DNA from: Francisellaceae bacterium
GTDB lineage: Bacteria; Pseudomonadota; Gammaproteobacteria; Francisellales; Francisellaceae
Length of the DNA stretch: 32,668 nucleotides
Reading direction: 5' to 3'
Assembly (NCBI GenBank): GCA_028355575.1
Contig: JAOMSY010000013.1
Coordinates: 1-32,668 of the forward strand
Shown here: positions 16,624-23,701 of the stretch, piece by piece
Numbering within the stretch: the stretch's first letter is position 1
How the letters are laid out: each line of letters starts with the position of its first letter
Position numbers and translations under genes: made by a program
Notes under the pieces: model-generated
What the model was told of the DNA's origin: nothing
Databases searched by the model: none
Seen by the model: the letters and a program-made list of their open reading frames with translations, nothing else

Positions 16624-16995
16624 ATGCAGTCAAGATTGATACTTAATGAGTTAAAATTTGAAATATCTCTAGGCGTATATTCGCACGAAAAGCTTATAAA
16701 ACAGATAGTTAACATAAACCTGGTGATAAATTTCCAAGATATGCCGAAAGGATGTTGGTCGGATAAGGTTGAAGATGTCCTTTGTTATGACAAGCTAATT
16801 GCATACTTGCGTTTAAAAGCCACAGAAAAGCATTTTGAATTGATTGAGAACTTCGCTTGGTTCCTATTTAAAGAGATAGCTAAGTACTCGAATATAAATG
16901 CTAATATATCAATCGAAGTATTAAAAGACCCTAAAATAGAAGGGTTAGGATCTGCTGGTTTTATACTAGAGGGTGAAATTCAGTGCAAAGCGTGA
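16624..16995 (+). CDS. folB: Dihydroneopterin aldolase
   Basis: 123 residues. It converts 7,8-dihydroneopterin to 6-hydroxymethyl-7,8-dihydropterin and glycolaldehyde in folate synthesis. Seen in the sequence: G-V-Y-S-H-E-K near 18-24 with the substrate-binding Glu (family G-V-x-x-x-E), V-L-C-Y-D-K-L with the catalytic Tyr, F-E-L-I-E-N-F-A with the second Glu, and V-L-K-D-P-K with the catalytic Lys. Length is normal. The first gene of a two-gene unit: folKP begins inside its 3' end, so the two are translationally coupled, and the product is passed to the next enzyme. Confidence 0.88.
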   Translation: MQSRLILNELKFEISLGVYSHEKLIKQIVNINLVINFQDMPKGCWSDKVEDVLCYDKLIAYLRLKATEKHFELIENFAWFLFKEIAKYSNINANISIEVLKDPKIEGLGSAGFILEGEIQCKA

Positions 16996-18275
16996 TACTT
17001 GGTTTAGGTACTAATCAAGGCGATAGAATCAAAAATCTACGTGAGGCAATTAAACAGATTGATGTTCTTGATACAGTATTAGTTAAAAAGAAATCTGCTG
17101 TTTTTCAAACGCCTGCGCTTTTAAAACCAAATTCACCTGAAGAATGGAATATTGATTATTTTAACTGTTGTATTTTAATTGAGACAGATCTTGTTCCAAA
17201 TCAGCTATTAAGAGAACTTAAAAAAATTGAAGAACATCTTGGGCGTAAATTACAAGCAGAGCGATGGTCTCCTAGAGTTATAGATATTGATATTATTTCT
17301 TGGGGCGAAGAGGTAATTAATGAACCAAGTCTGCAAATTCCACATATTGGATTACTAGAGCGAAATTTTGTACTACAGCCATTATTGCAAGTAGATCCAT
17401 ATTGGGTTCACCCAAAACACGCTAATTTTAATTTACACGTTCATTTAAAAAAGTTACCCACATTACCTTATGCGCCTTATCAGCTAGATCAGCCAATGAT
17501 TATGGGTATTTTAAATCTTTCTCAAGATTCATTTTCTGGGGATGGTATAAAGGATATTCATCAAATAGAGTCCCAGTTTATAAATCTGGTTAACCAAGGT
17601 GCTGAAGTTATTGATATTGGTGCTGTGTCAACTAAACCAAATGCTCAAAAAGTTTCGGCTGATGAAGAATGGCAAAGTCTCAAGCCTATCTGCGATCGGT
17701 TACACCATTTAAAATCACATCCAGATTTAATGACAGTGCCTCAAGTGAGTATTGATACGTATCGAACAGAAATAGTAGAACGGCTACAAGACTATCCAAT
17801 CGATATTATTAATGATGTTTATGGTGTAAATAGCCAACAGATTGCGAATATCTTAAAGCAATCTGATATGAAGTATTGTCTGATGCATAACACAGGTAAG
17901 GCTGGAAAAAAATATTTAGAAATAAACATTCCTGCCATAGATCAGCTTCTTAACTATTTTGAAGATAAGAAAAAAGCGTTGTTAGATTACGGATTAAAAC
18001 AAGATCAATTAATATTTGATGTTGGGATTGGTTTTGGTAAATTCCCGTTTCAAGTAAAAAATATTCTAAATAATCTTGATCAGCTAAAAAGCCTTAAAGT
18101 TGAGTTACTCGTTGGACATTCTCGTAAGGCTTCTATATCTGAATCGACAAACACCTTACTACCCAAAGAAAGAGATTTTGAAACAGCAGTTATTTCAAAT
18201 AAAATTAAAGATAAGGTTGATTACCTTCGCGTACACAATGTGTCGTTATCAAGGCGTGCAATTTTAGTTTTTTAA
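16983..18275 (+). CDS. folKP: Bifunctional HPPK-dihydropteroate synthase (FolK-FolP fusion)
   Basis: 430 residues. Residues 1-~155 are HPPK: G-L-G-T-N-Q-G-D-R at 7-15 and S-P-R-V-I-D-I-D-I at 96-104 with the Mg-binding Asp pair. Residues ~165-430 are DHPS: M-G-I-L-N-L-S-Q-D-S-F-S at 174-185, D-I-G-A-V-S-T-K-P at 211-219, S-I-D-T, I-I-N-D-V, D-V-G-I-G-F-G-K at 346-353, G-H-S-R-K at 378-382 and R-V-H at 416-418. It pyrophosphorylates hydroxymethyl-dihydropterin, then couples it to p-aminobenzoate. The same fusion order is known from Francisella tularensis. The start is GTG at 16983, overlapping folB by 13 bases; a GTG at 16992 would give GTGA overlap, but the longer start matches the Francisella N-terminus as I recall it. 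Pterin loop residues differ from the usual T-P-D-S-F-S and E-S-T-R-P. Confidence 0.92.
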   Translation: MQSVILGLGTNQGDRIKNLREAIKQIDVLDTVLVKKKSAVFQTPALLKPNSPEEWNIDYFNCCILIETDLVPNQLLRELKKIEEHLGRKLQAERWSPRVIDIDIISWGEEVINEPSLQIPHIGLLERNFVLQPLLQVDPYWVHPKHANFNLHVHLKKLPTLPYAPYQLDQPMIMGILNLSQDSFSGDGIKDIHQIESQFINLVNQGAEVIDIGAVSTKPNAQKVSADEEWQSLKPICDRLHHLKSHPDLMTVPQVSIDTYRTEIVERLQDYPIDIINDVYGVNSQQIANILKQSDMKYCLMHNTGKAGKKYLEINIPAIDQLLNYFEDKKKALLDYGLKQDQLIFDVGIGFGKFPFQVKNILNNLDQLKSLKVELLVGHSRKASISESTNTLLPKERDFETAVISNKIKDKVDYLRVHNVSLSRRAILVF

Positions 18276-18282
18276 AGTGCAA

Positions 18283-18304
18283 GAAAAGGAGCTTAAACCT
18301 TTTC
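18283..18304. terminator. Weak stem-loop between folKP and trmB
   Basis: GAAAAGG and CCTTTTC form a 7-bp stem around an 8-base loop, between and slightly into the ends of the convergent folKP and trmB genes. Only a short, interrupted T-rich tract follows on the minus strand. It is a candidate shared terminator, not a strong one. Confidence 0.35.
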
Positions 18305-18970
18305 AAATATGAGATCCCAAACGCCGTGATTTAATTTTTCGCCACGACGTTCAAATTTTGTTAAAGGTCTATTTTCTGGTCTTAGGGCATAACCATCAAA
18401 TCGGTTATTAATATCACTGTTAGATGATAAAACATCAAGCATTTGCTCTGCATAGTTTTCCCAATCAGTTGCACAATGGATAAATCCATTTGGCGTTAAT
18501 TTTTGAATTATCAACTTAACAAATTCAGGTTGAATTAACCTACGTTTATGGTGTTTTGTTTTATGCCAGGGGTCTGGGAAGAAGATTTGGAAGCCGGTGA
18601 TACTGCTATTAACAATCATCTCATTAAGCACTTCAACTGCATCGTGCTCGACTAGCTTTAAGTTTGTTAAGTTAAATTCTTCGATTGCAAGAAGTGTTCG
18701 ACCAACACCAGCTGTATATACTTCCATCCCTAAATAATTTATTTCAGGATTATTTTTTGCCATTTGAACTAGGGTATCACCATTACCAAAGCCAATTTCA
18801 ATAACAACAGGATTCTCATTAGAGAATAGGGTATGTAGGTTGGTAGTTTCTTTACAGTAAGGTAAACAATGAATTTTACCTAAAGTTTGTAATGCTTGTC
18901 TCTGAGAATCGCTGATTCGACCACTACGTTTTGCAAAGCTTCTAACCGTTCTTAACGGTTTATTGTCCAT
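18293..18970 (-). CDS. trmB: tRNA (guanine-N7-)-methyltransferase
   Basis: 225 residues. It methylates G46 in the variable loop of tRNA using S-adenosylmethionine. V-I-E-I-G-F-G-N-G-D at 56-65 is the SAM-binding motif I, and F-F-P-D-P-W-H-K-T-K-H-H-K-R-R-L at 130-145 is the TrmB-specific catalytic motif (family F-P-D-P-W-x-K-x-R-H-x-K-R-R). The C-terminal T-K-F-E-R-R-G box that holds substrate guanosine is present. Length matches the family. Convergent with folKP; its stop lies 17 bp from that gene's stop. Start ATG with no clear ribosome binding site. Confidence 0.94.
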   Translation of the reverse strand: MDNKPLRTVRSFAKRSGRISDSQRQALQTLGKIHCLPYCKETTNLHTLFSNENPVVIEIGFGNGDTLVQMAKNNPEINYLGMEVYTAGVGRTLLAIEEFNLTNLKLVEHDAVEVLNEMIVNSSITGFQIFFPDPWHKTKHHKRRLIQPEFVKLIIQKLTPNGFIHCATDWENYAEQMLDVLSSNSDINNRFDGYALRPENRPLTKFERRGEKLNHGVWDLIFEKV

Positions 18971-19049
18971 AAAATTTTATGAGAGATTGTTTATGTGACA
19001 TATTGTATACAGATAGAAGAAACTGTTTAAGTCTTTTTTAAATCAAAAA

Positions 19050-19403
19050 TTAGACGGAGTTCATAACACATTTAATTAAGTAACCTTTTAGGCCATTATT
19101 AAACTCAGTTTGTTCTTGGTTGAAACTGAATGATTCGTATGTGTATATATTATTGTCTAATGTCACTTTTGCGTTAAGGGGTAACTCACATCCTATAGAC
19201 TGCATACGACCATCTTCGTAATGAATAAACCCCTGTCTTGTTGCATAGTTATTGATTTGGACAATCGCCATTCGTTGCATAAAGTCTTTAAAATAATTGT
19301 CTGCATGATCTGGTTTTTCAATAAATGAATATGGATTAGTGCCAGCTTGGAGCAAGATAGGTAAAAATAATGAAAATATAAAAGCGAAACTTTTAATAGA
19401 CAT
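19050..19403 (-). CDS. Small secreted protein, unknown function
   Basis: 117 residues with a clear signal peptide (basic start, F-A-F-I-F-S-L-F-L-P-I-L-L, cleavage near Q-A-G). The mature ~97 residues contain two cysteines (I-G-C-E-L-P and I-K-C-V-M), probably a disulfide, and alternate short helices and strands. I recognise no family. It lies between trmB and the LuxR-type gene on the same strand, with 63 bp to the latter, so co-transcription with the regulator is possible. Confidence 0.6.
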   Translation of the reverse strand: MSIKSFAFIFSLFLPILLQAGTNPYSFIEKPDHADNYFKDFMQRMAIVQINNYATRQGFIHYEDGRMQSIGCELPLNAKVTLDNNIYTYESFSFNQEQTEFNNGLKGYLIKCVMNSV

Positions 19404-19466
19404 CTGTTTATTTTGTATGTTTATAGACCATTGTAGTTTAATTGCTGCTTAAAACTAGGTTGTTAT

Positions 19467-20111
19467 TTATATTGTTGAAAAATTTCTTGATGGATTAATT
19501 AATGATTTGTTGATGTATTCAAGGGTAACGTAATTACACAGTTCAATCAGCTCTCTTCTAGATTTACATTTTAGTTTTTTATAAATTCTATTAATTTTGT
19601 CCTCAACTGTTCTTACAGAGCGACCTATAATTTCAGATATTACATCGCTAGTACAATTTGCTGCAATTAAGCGAATATAAACTAAATCTGGTGATGATAG
19701 TTTTTCTTTAGTAAATGGAAAGTGATCGATAATGATTTCTTCCATAAGAAGAGATAACTTTTGGTTCTTGTTATCACAAGTAGTAAAAGAGTTGGATGGT
19801 ATAAAAGTAAATTTATCAGCATTTTGAAGTAGTATATTGCTTACTCTATATGCTAATGAAGTCGCATTAATGGCGTCAATGTTTGAGTGAAGTTTCAATA
19901 TAATAATAATTCTATTGTTATTACCCACAAGTACCGTATGACAGAAATAATGTGCTTTATCAGAAACAAAATGCTGGTAAGGGCTTTCAGGTGGGTGCTT
20001 GAGTTCTTTTATGGTCTTATTGCTAGGCATATCAAAATTTTCGCAAATTAGTATATCTTTATGCATAATTTTAAAGATATAGACTTGAAAATACTCATAA
20101 ATAAAATCCAT
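19467..20111 (-). CDS. Orphan LuxR-type transcriptional regulator
   Basis: 214 residues from an ATG with AGGAG 9 bases upstream. Residues ~138-192 form a LuxR/GerE helix-turn-helix: L-S-S-P-D-L-V-Y-I-R-L-I-A, then S-D-V-I-S-E-I-I-G-R-S-V-R-T-V-E-D-K-I and the K-L-K-C-K-S-R-R-E-L ending, where T-V-E and R-R-E-L are family positions. The N-terminal ~130 residues match neither a receiver domain nor an acyl-homoserine-lactone domain by eye, and carry several cysteines and histidines; I cannot classify them. The phosphorylatable aspartate of a response regulator is not evident. It probably senses an unknown cue and controls its own or nearby genes. An 8-bp direct repeat sits about 80 bp upstream. 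Confidence 0.75.
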   Translation of the reverse strand: MDFIYEYFQVYIFKIMHKDILICENFDMPSNKTIKELKHPPESPYQHFVSDKAHYFCHTVLVGNNNRIIIILKLHSNIDAINATSLAYRVSNILLQNADKFTFIPSNSFTTCDNKNQKLSLLMEEIIIDHFPFTKEKLSSPDLVYIRLIAANCTSDVISEIIGRSVRTVEDKINRIYKKLKCKSRRELIELCNYVTLEYINKSLINPSRNFSTI

Positions 20112-20191
20112 CTATACTGCTCCTGAATAGTCTGGCATTTAAGTAATTTGTCCAATATACGCTGTGGTTATTAATAGATCAAAACATGAAG

Positions 20192-20209
20192 TGTCACAGT
20201 TTGTCACAG
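20192..20209. promoter_or_regulatory. Direct repeat TGTCACAG x2, candidate operator
   Basis: TGTCACAG at 20192-20199 and again at 20202-20209, so the copies are 10 bp apart, one helical turn. It lies 81-98 bp upstream of the LuxR-type gene's start, a normal place for an activator site. Direct repeats one turn apart suit head-to-tail binding. The binding protein is unknown. Confidence 0.4.
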
Positions 20210-20338
20210 AGAGGCTTATTTTGTTAGCTTTAGAAATGTTATCAACAGGTAATAATATTCATTCAATATTTGTTTTCTTGGTTATCCTTCATTTAATTGG
20301 TCGTCCGTATATATGCTTAGAACCTATGAGGTACCTGT

Positions 20339-20617
20339 TTAAAATGTATTAGAGGCTTTATATATTTCTGAATAGATATCACAAGGTGGGGTACCATCTT
20401 CTAATTGAGATTTCCATTTTTCGACTAGTTTCTTTCTTTTTGCTGCACGTTCAGGTCTTGAGTTAGGGTTATATACGGCTTCATTGGCAGTTTGTAGCAT
20501 ATAGTTTACCATCTGCAAACAAGTTTGCTGATCTTGTTTGTTTGAACTAGAAGTGGTTTGTGACTTAACTGTAATAGATAGTAGTAGCAGGCAGAGTAAT
20601 GCAGGGTATTTTAGCAT
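20339..20617 (-). CDS. Small secreted protein, unknown function
   Basis: 92 residues. Residues 1-19 form a signal peptide (A-L-L-C-L-L-L-L-S, cleavage near V-K-S). The mature part is mostly helical and charged (E-R-A-A-K-R-K-K-L-V-E-K-W), with cysteines at Q-T-C-L-Q and P-P-C-D-I-Y that may pair. No family recognised. It starts 45 bp after the panC stop on the same strand and could be the last gene of the pan transcript, but its content suggests no role in pantothenate synthesis. The ribosome binding site is weak; a small AGATT/AATCT hairpin lies just before the start. Confidence 0.6.
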   Translation of the reverse strand: MLKYPALLCLLLLSITVKSQTTSSSNKQDQQTCLQMVNYMLQTANEAVYNPNSRPERAAKRKKLVEKWKSQLEDGTPPCDIYSEIYKASNTF

Positions 20618-20662
20618 TTAGATTTTCAATCTTAGGTGGTTATTTAATATAGTAGTATATTT

Positions 20663-21421
20663 TTACCCAATTGGAAAATTATCAATTAATCGGACGCCCT
20701 CAACAAACGCAGCGACAAAACGTATATTGTAATGGTCTTCTAAATAGTCAACTTTGATTTCCTGGCTTGCAAGTTGCTGAATGATTTTAGGTATTTCAAT
20801 AGGAGATCTAACCATTTGTGCAAACTCTTCGGCTTTTTGTAAACCATTAGGAGATAAGTTATTATTTCTTGAGCTGAGTGGTAGCCCTGATTTAAGGCGA
20901 ATAATAGGGCAGGGTACAATTTCTGTTTTCAATAAATAAGCTTTTGTAAGTTTTTGAACTAAATACAGTTGTTGATAGTCTTTTTCTGAAAAATAGGCTT
21001 TATCCGCTTGAGTGATAATTAATAATTTAAGAACAATCGTTAATACACCTTCAAAATGACCTGGGCGATATTTACCTTCCATAATGTTAATCATATTATC
21101 AAGGCAATTTATTCGAAAATTGTAGTTGTCCGGATACATTTCATTTTCTTCTGGCGCAAAAATAATATTTGTACCAGCCTTTTCTGCTAATTCTGCATCT
21201 TGGTCTAACGTTTTAGGGTAGCGATTATAATCATCTGGGTTATTAAATTGAGTTGGGTTGATAAACACACTTAAAATAACAATATCATTTTCCTGTTTAG
21301 CTTTTTCTAATAAAGATAAATGACCAGCATGTAAATTACCCATTGTCGGTACAAATCCAATACTACCTTTTAGTTGGCTTAATTCAGACCTAAGTTGTTT
21401 GACTGTTTTTAGAATTTTCAT
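20663..21421 (-). CDS. panC: Pantothenate synthetase
   Basis: 252 residues, slightly short for the family. It condenses pantoate with beta-alanine using ATP, the last step of vitamin B5 synthesis. Motifs: F-V-P-T-M-G-N-L-H-A-G-H at 23-34 (the H-x-G-H nucleotidyltransferase site, His31 and His34), V-F-I-N-P-T-Q-F at 52-59, Y-R-P-G-H-F-E-G-V, F-S-E-K-D-Y-Q-Q-L (ATP and pantoate contacts) and L-P-L-S-S-R-N (K-M-S-K-S equivalent). The usual G-L-A-M-S-S-R-N appears as G-L-P-L-S-S-R-N. It follows panB on the same strand but is separated from it by a 258-bp gap holding a palindromic element. Confidence high. Confidence 0.94.
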   Translation of the reverse strand: MKILKTVKQLRSELSQLKGSIGFVPTMGNLHAGHLSLLEKAKQENDIVILSVFINPTQFNNPDDYNRYPKTLDQDAELAEKAGTNIIFAPEENEMYPDNYNFRINCLDNMINIMEGKYRPGHFEGVLTIVLKLLIITQADKAYFSEKDYQQLYLVQKLTKAYLLKTEIVPCPIIRLKSGLPLSSRNNNLSPNGLQKAEEFAQMVRSPIEIPKIIQQLASQEIKVDYLEDHYNIRFVAAFVEGVRLIDNFPIG

Positions 21422-21484
21422 AGATATGGCTCATATAGAAATTAATGGTACTAACTTAAGCGTTGAGCTTAATAAAAAAAGCAT

Positions 21485-21599
21485 TGTCATCATCGTGGCT
21501 TGATCCGATGATCCAGGCCACCCATGATTTTGATTTTAAAGTTGACTTAAACATTTCATATTTGAGTTTCCTGGATCCTGAATCAAGTTCAGGATGACA
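21485..21599. repeat. 115-bp palindromic interspersed element (two hairpins in inverted arrangement)
   Basis: Ends are inverted: TGTCATC (21485-21491) and GATGACA (21593-21599). Inside, GATCCAGG (21510-21517) faces CCTGGATC (21570-21577). Each arm is itself a hairpin: ATCATCG/CGATGAT (21489-21495 and 21506-21512), and ATCCTGAA/TTCAGGAT around TCAAG (21575-21595). This matches the general form of rickettsial-type palindromic elements, seen in several bacteria and sometimes translated as P-E-L-D-S-G-S-R in passing. It lies in the panB-panC gap. No transposase is present, so it would be a non-autonomous element. Confidence 0.75.
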
Positions 21600-21679
21600 C
21601 TTTACTATATTGTAGAACATCTGAAAAATTCTCTTATTTAATTTATAAGCCAATAATAGCTTAAGTTAGTGACATTAAA

Positions 21680-22471
21680 TTAAAAACTGGTGTCTTTATT
21701 TGGAAATTGAGCAGTCTCAACCTCATCACAATAGGTATTAATCGCAGATTGAATTAGGTTGAATCCGTCTAGGTATTGTTTTACAAACTTGGGTTTAAAG
21801 TCTGAATTCATGCCTAACAAATCTTGAAGAACAAGCACTTGACCATCTGTATTTTCACCTGCACCAATGCCAATGGTTGGTATATCTAATGCGCTTGAAA
21901 TACGTTCTGCCACATCACTTGGAATGCATTCTAATACTATGGAAAAACATCCTGCTTCTTGTAATTTTTGAGCTTGCTCAAATAAAATATCGGCATCTTT
22001 GAGGGATTTGCCTTGAACTTTATATCCGCCAAATATATTTACAAATTGTGGGGTTAAACCAATGTGCCCCATAACAGGTACACCTGAATGAACCAGGTGT
22101 TGAATATGTTCGATATTACCTTCTACACCTTCTATTTTAACAGCCTGTGCGCCTGCTTGAATAAGCTTTAAAGTAGCTTCTATTAACTTATCTTGTGAAC
22201 CGCGATTACTTAGAAATGGCATATCAGCAACAATGAATTTTTTTGTACCTGCAAGACCTTTTTTTACAGCAGAAGTATGTAATGACATCATATCAATATC
22301 TGCAAGCGTCGTATCATCGTGACCGTGCATTGTCATCGCTAAACTATCGCCAACTAGAACGCAATCAACATTTGTTTGAGAAACAATTTTGGCAAAACTG
22401 TAATCATAGCAAGTAATGAAGGTGATTTTTTTATTATCAACCTTAAATTTTTTAAAATCAGTTACTTTCAT
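21680..22471 (-). CDS. panB: 3-methyl-2-oxobutanoate hydroxymethyltransferase
   Basis: 263 residues from the ATG at 22471, which has CAGGA about 9 bases upstream; a longer frame would overlap panG by more. It adds a hydroxymethyl group from methylene-tetrahydrofolate to ketoisovalerate to give ketopantoate. Motifs: I-T-C-Y-D-Y-S-F-A near the start, V-L-V-G-D-S-L-A-M-T-M-H-G-H-D-D-T (Mg-binding Asp and substrate contacts), V-K-I-E-G, P-V-M-G-H-I-G-L-T-P-Q and F-S-I-V-L-E-C-I-P with the catalytic Glu. Overlaps the end of panG by 14 bases, so the two are translationally coupled. Very confident. Confidence 0.95.
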   Translation of the reverse strand: MKVTDFKKFKVDNKKITFITCYDYSFAKIVSQTNVDCVLVGDSLAMTMHGHDDTTLADIDMMSLHTSAVKKGLAGTKKFIVADMPFLSNRGSQDKLIEATLKLIQAGAQAVKIEGVEGNIEHIQHLVHSGVPVMGHIGLTPQFVNIFGGYKVQGKSLKDADILFEQAQKLQEAGCFSIVLECIPSDVAERISSALDIPTIGIGAGENTDGQVLVLQDLLGMNSDFKPKFVKQYLDGFNLIQSAINTYCDEVETAQFPNKDTSF

Positions 22472-23183
22472 TTTTAGAATCCTGGTTAAAGGCAAATAGT
22501 TTAACAAAACCATTATAAATGTCTTCTAGTGGATGACCTTTTAATGTTTTTAAATGTTTATCAATTGTCTTGGTATCATTTCGGATTAAGGGGCCAGTCA
22601 AAGCATTTTTATAGTCTTTCTTTAGATTGATGAGAGTTTGTTCTAAAATCGGAAAAACATCTTCTGGATTAATTCCAAATTTATCTTTAAGTTCAGTAAA
22701 ATAAGTTTGCCATAAAATCGTTGTAAAGTTATTGGCTAATGACCCTAAGCAATGATAATAAGCCTTATCTTTACCTTCTATATAAGCGTGAGGATTTTTG
22801 AAGCCTGGTAATATCTTTTCAAATGGCACTTTATGTTTTTCACATACGAATAAAATTTTTTCATAAGTCAATCTATCATAAACTTCTGGTCCAAAAGTCA
22901 TAAGAGGATGGGCTGAGTTAGCTAAATCTGTTGTAAGCGAACCAGAAAAATGAATCAGAATTTTATTTAATTGATTAAGCTTATGTTTAAGAATAAAGCC
23001 CTCAATGTCCCCATCTTTTATAAGGATAAAGATATGGCTAGATAAATTTGCTTGAGTGTTTAATTGATCAGAAGATTTTGGTCGATACCAGTGGTCTGTT
23101 TCAATATTTAAATATTGGCAATATTTCAAAAAATGCTTGGCCATACGACCGTTGCCAATAATTAAAAACCGGTTGATTTGCAT
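22458..23183 (-). CDS. panG: PanG-type ketopantoate reductase
   Basis: 241 residues from the ATG at 23183; an in-frame TTG at 23204 is less likely. Residues 5-20 have a Rossmann start (F-L-I-I-G-N-G-R-M-A-K-H), where G-x-G-x-x-A binds NAD(P)H. Later it shows I-L-I-H-F-S-G-S-L and P-L-M-T-F-G-P-E-V-Y, with a helical C-terminal domain. It does not look like PanE. Its place between panD and panB fits PanG, a ketopantoate reductase described in Francisella that replaces PanE, reducing ketopantoate to pantoate. No panE is visible in the window. I assign it from context plus Rossmann features rather than from a recalled signature motif. Confidence 0.85.
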   Translation of the reverse strand: MQINRFLIIGNGRMAKHFLKYCQYLNIETDHWYRPKSSDQLNTQANLSSHIFILIKDGDIEGFILKHKLNQLNKILIHFSGSLTTDLANSAHPLMTFGPEVYDRLTYEKILFVCEKHKVPFEKILPGFKNPHAYIEGKDKAYYHCLGSLANNFTTILWQTYFTELKDKFGINPEDVFPILEQTLINLKKDYKNALTGPLIRNDTKTIDKHLKTLKGHPLEDIYNGFVKLFAFNQDSKNESN

Positions 23184-23251
23184 GATATTGAACTTTAGAT
23201 GCAATAATTAGCAACTATATCGAAATATTATAAGAGATACCAATAGTTGTG

Positions 23252-23641
23252 TTAGATAACTTTTTGTTTATTTATGCTCGAGTCTAAATAATTTGAAATA
23301 TCAGTGACTTTATTTTTTTCATCTACAAATATTAAATCTGGGTTTAAATCTTTTGCTTCTTCGTTTGAATATTCAGCGTAAGAGGCAATGATAACTTTGT
23401 CACCTTGTTGGACCAAGCGAGCAGCGGCACCATTTAAGCATATTTCACCTTCATCACCTAAAATCACATAGGTTGAAAAGCGTTCACCATTGTTACCATT
23501 ATAAATTTCTACTTTTTCAAATGGTAATAGATTCGCTTGTTTGCATAATTCCCTGTCAATACTGATTGAACCATAGTAGTAAAGATTTGCCTCTGTTACT
23601 GTCGCCATGTGAATTTTTGATTTGAGCATGGTTCTATTCAT
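23252..23641 (-). CDS. panD: Aspartate 1-decarboxylase precursor
   Basis: 129 residues. It makes beta-alanine from aspartate for the PanC reaction. The proenzyme cleaves itself at Gly24-Ser25, seen here in Y-Y-Y-G-S-I-S-I-D, turning Ser25 into a pyruvoyl cofactor. Other family positions: [10 protein letters not shown] at 2-11 with the substrate-binding Lys9, N-G-E-R-F-S-T-Y near 51-58 with Arg54 and Tyr58, and L-N-G-A-A-A-R-L near 69-76. The start is ATG. It is first of the pan genes on this strand, 68 bp before panG, and lies 60 bp after an MFS gene that could belong to the same transcript. Confidence 0.95.
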   Translation of the reverse strand: MNRTMLKSKIHMATVTEANLYYYGSISIDRELCKQANLLPFEKVEIYNGNNGERFSTYVILGDEGEICLNGAAARLVQQGDKVIIASYAEYSNEEAKDLNPDLIFVDEKNKVTDISNYLDSSINKQKVI

Positions 23642-23701
23642 TATCTAAGTGCACCTATATATGTGTGGTTCGTTTGTATTTTATCCGATAGGTGTCAGAT
23701 G

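Noticed and set aside
20164-20352. Open frame of 62 codons on the plus strand beside the LuxR-type gene
   Set aside because: No ribosome binding site, no recognisable product, and it overlaps the candidate operator and the end of the secreted-protein gene on the other strand.
21456-21653. Open frame of 65 codons on the minus strand with P-E-L-D-S-G-S-R
   Set aside because: It is the passive translation of the palindromic element; the peptide is typical of such elements read through in one frame.
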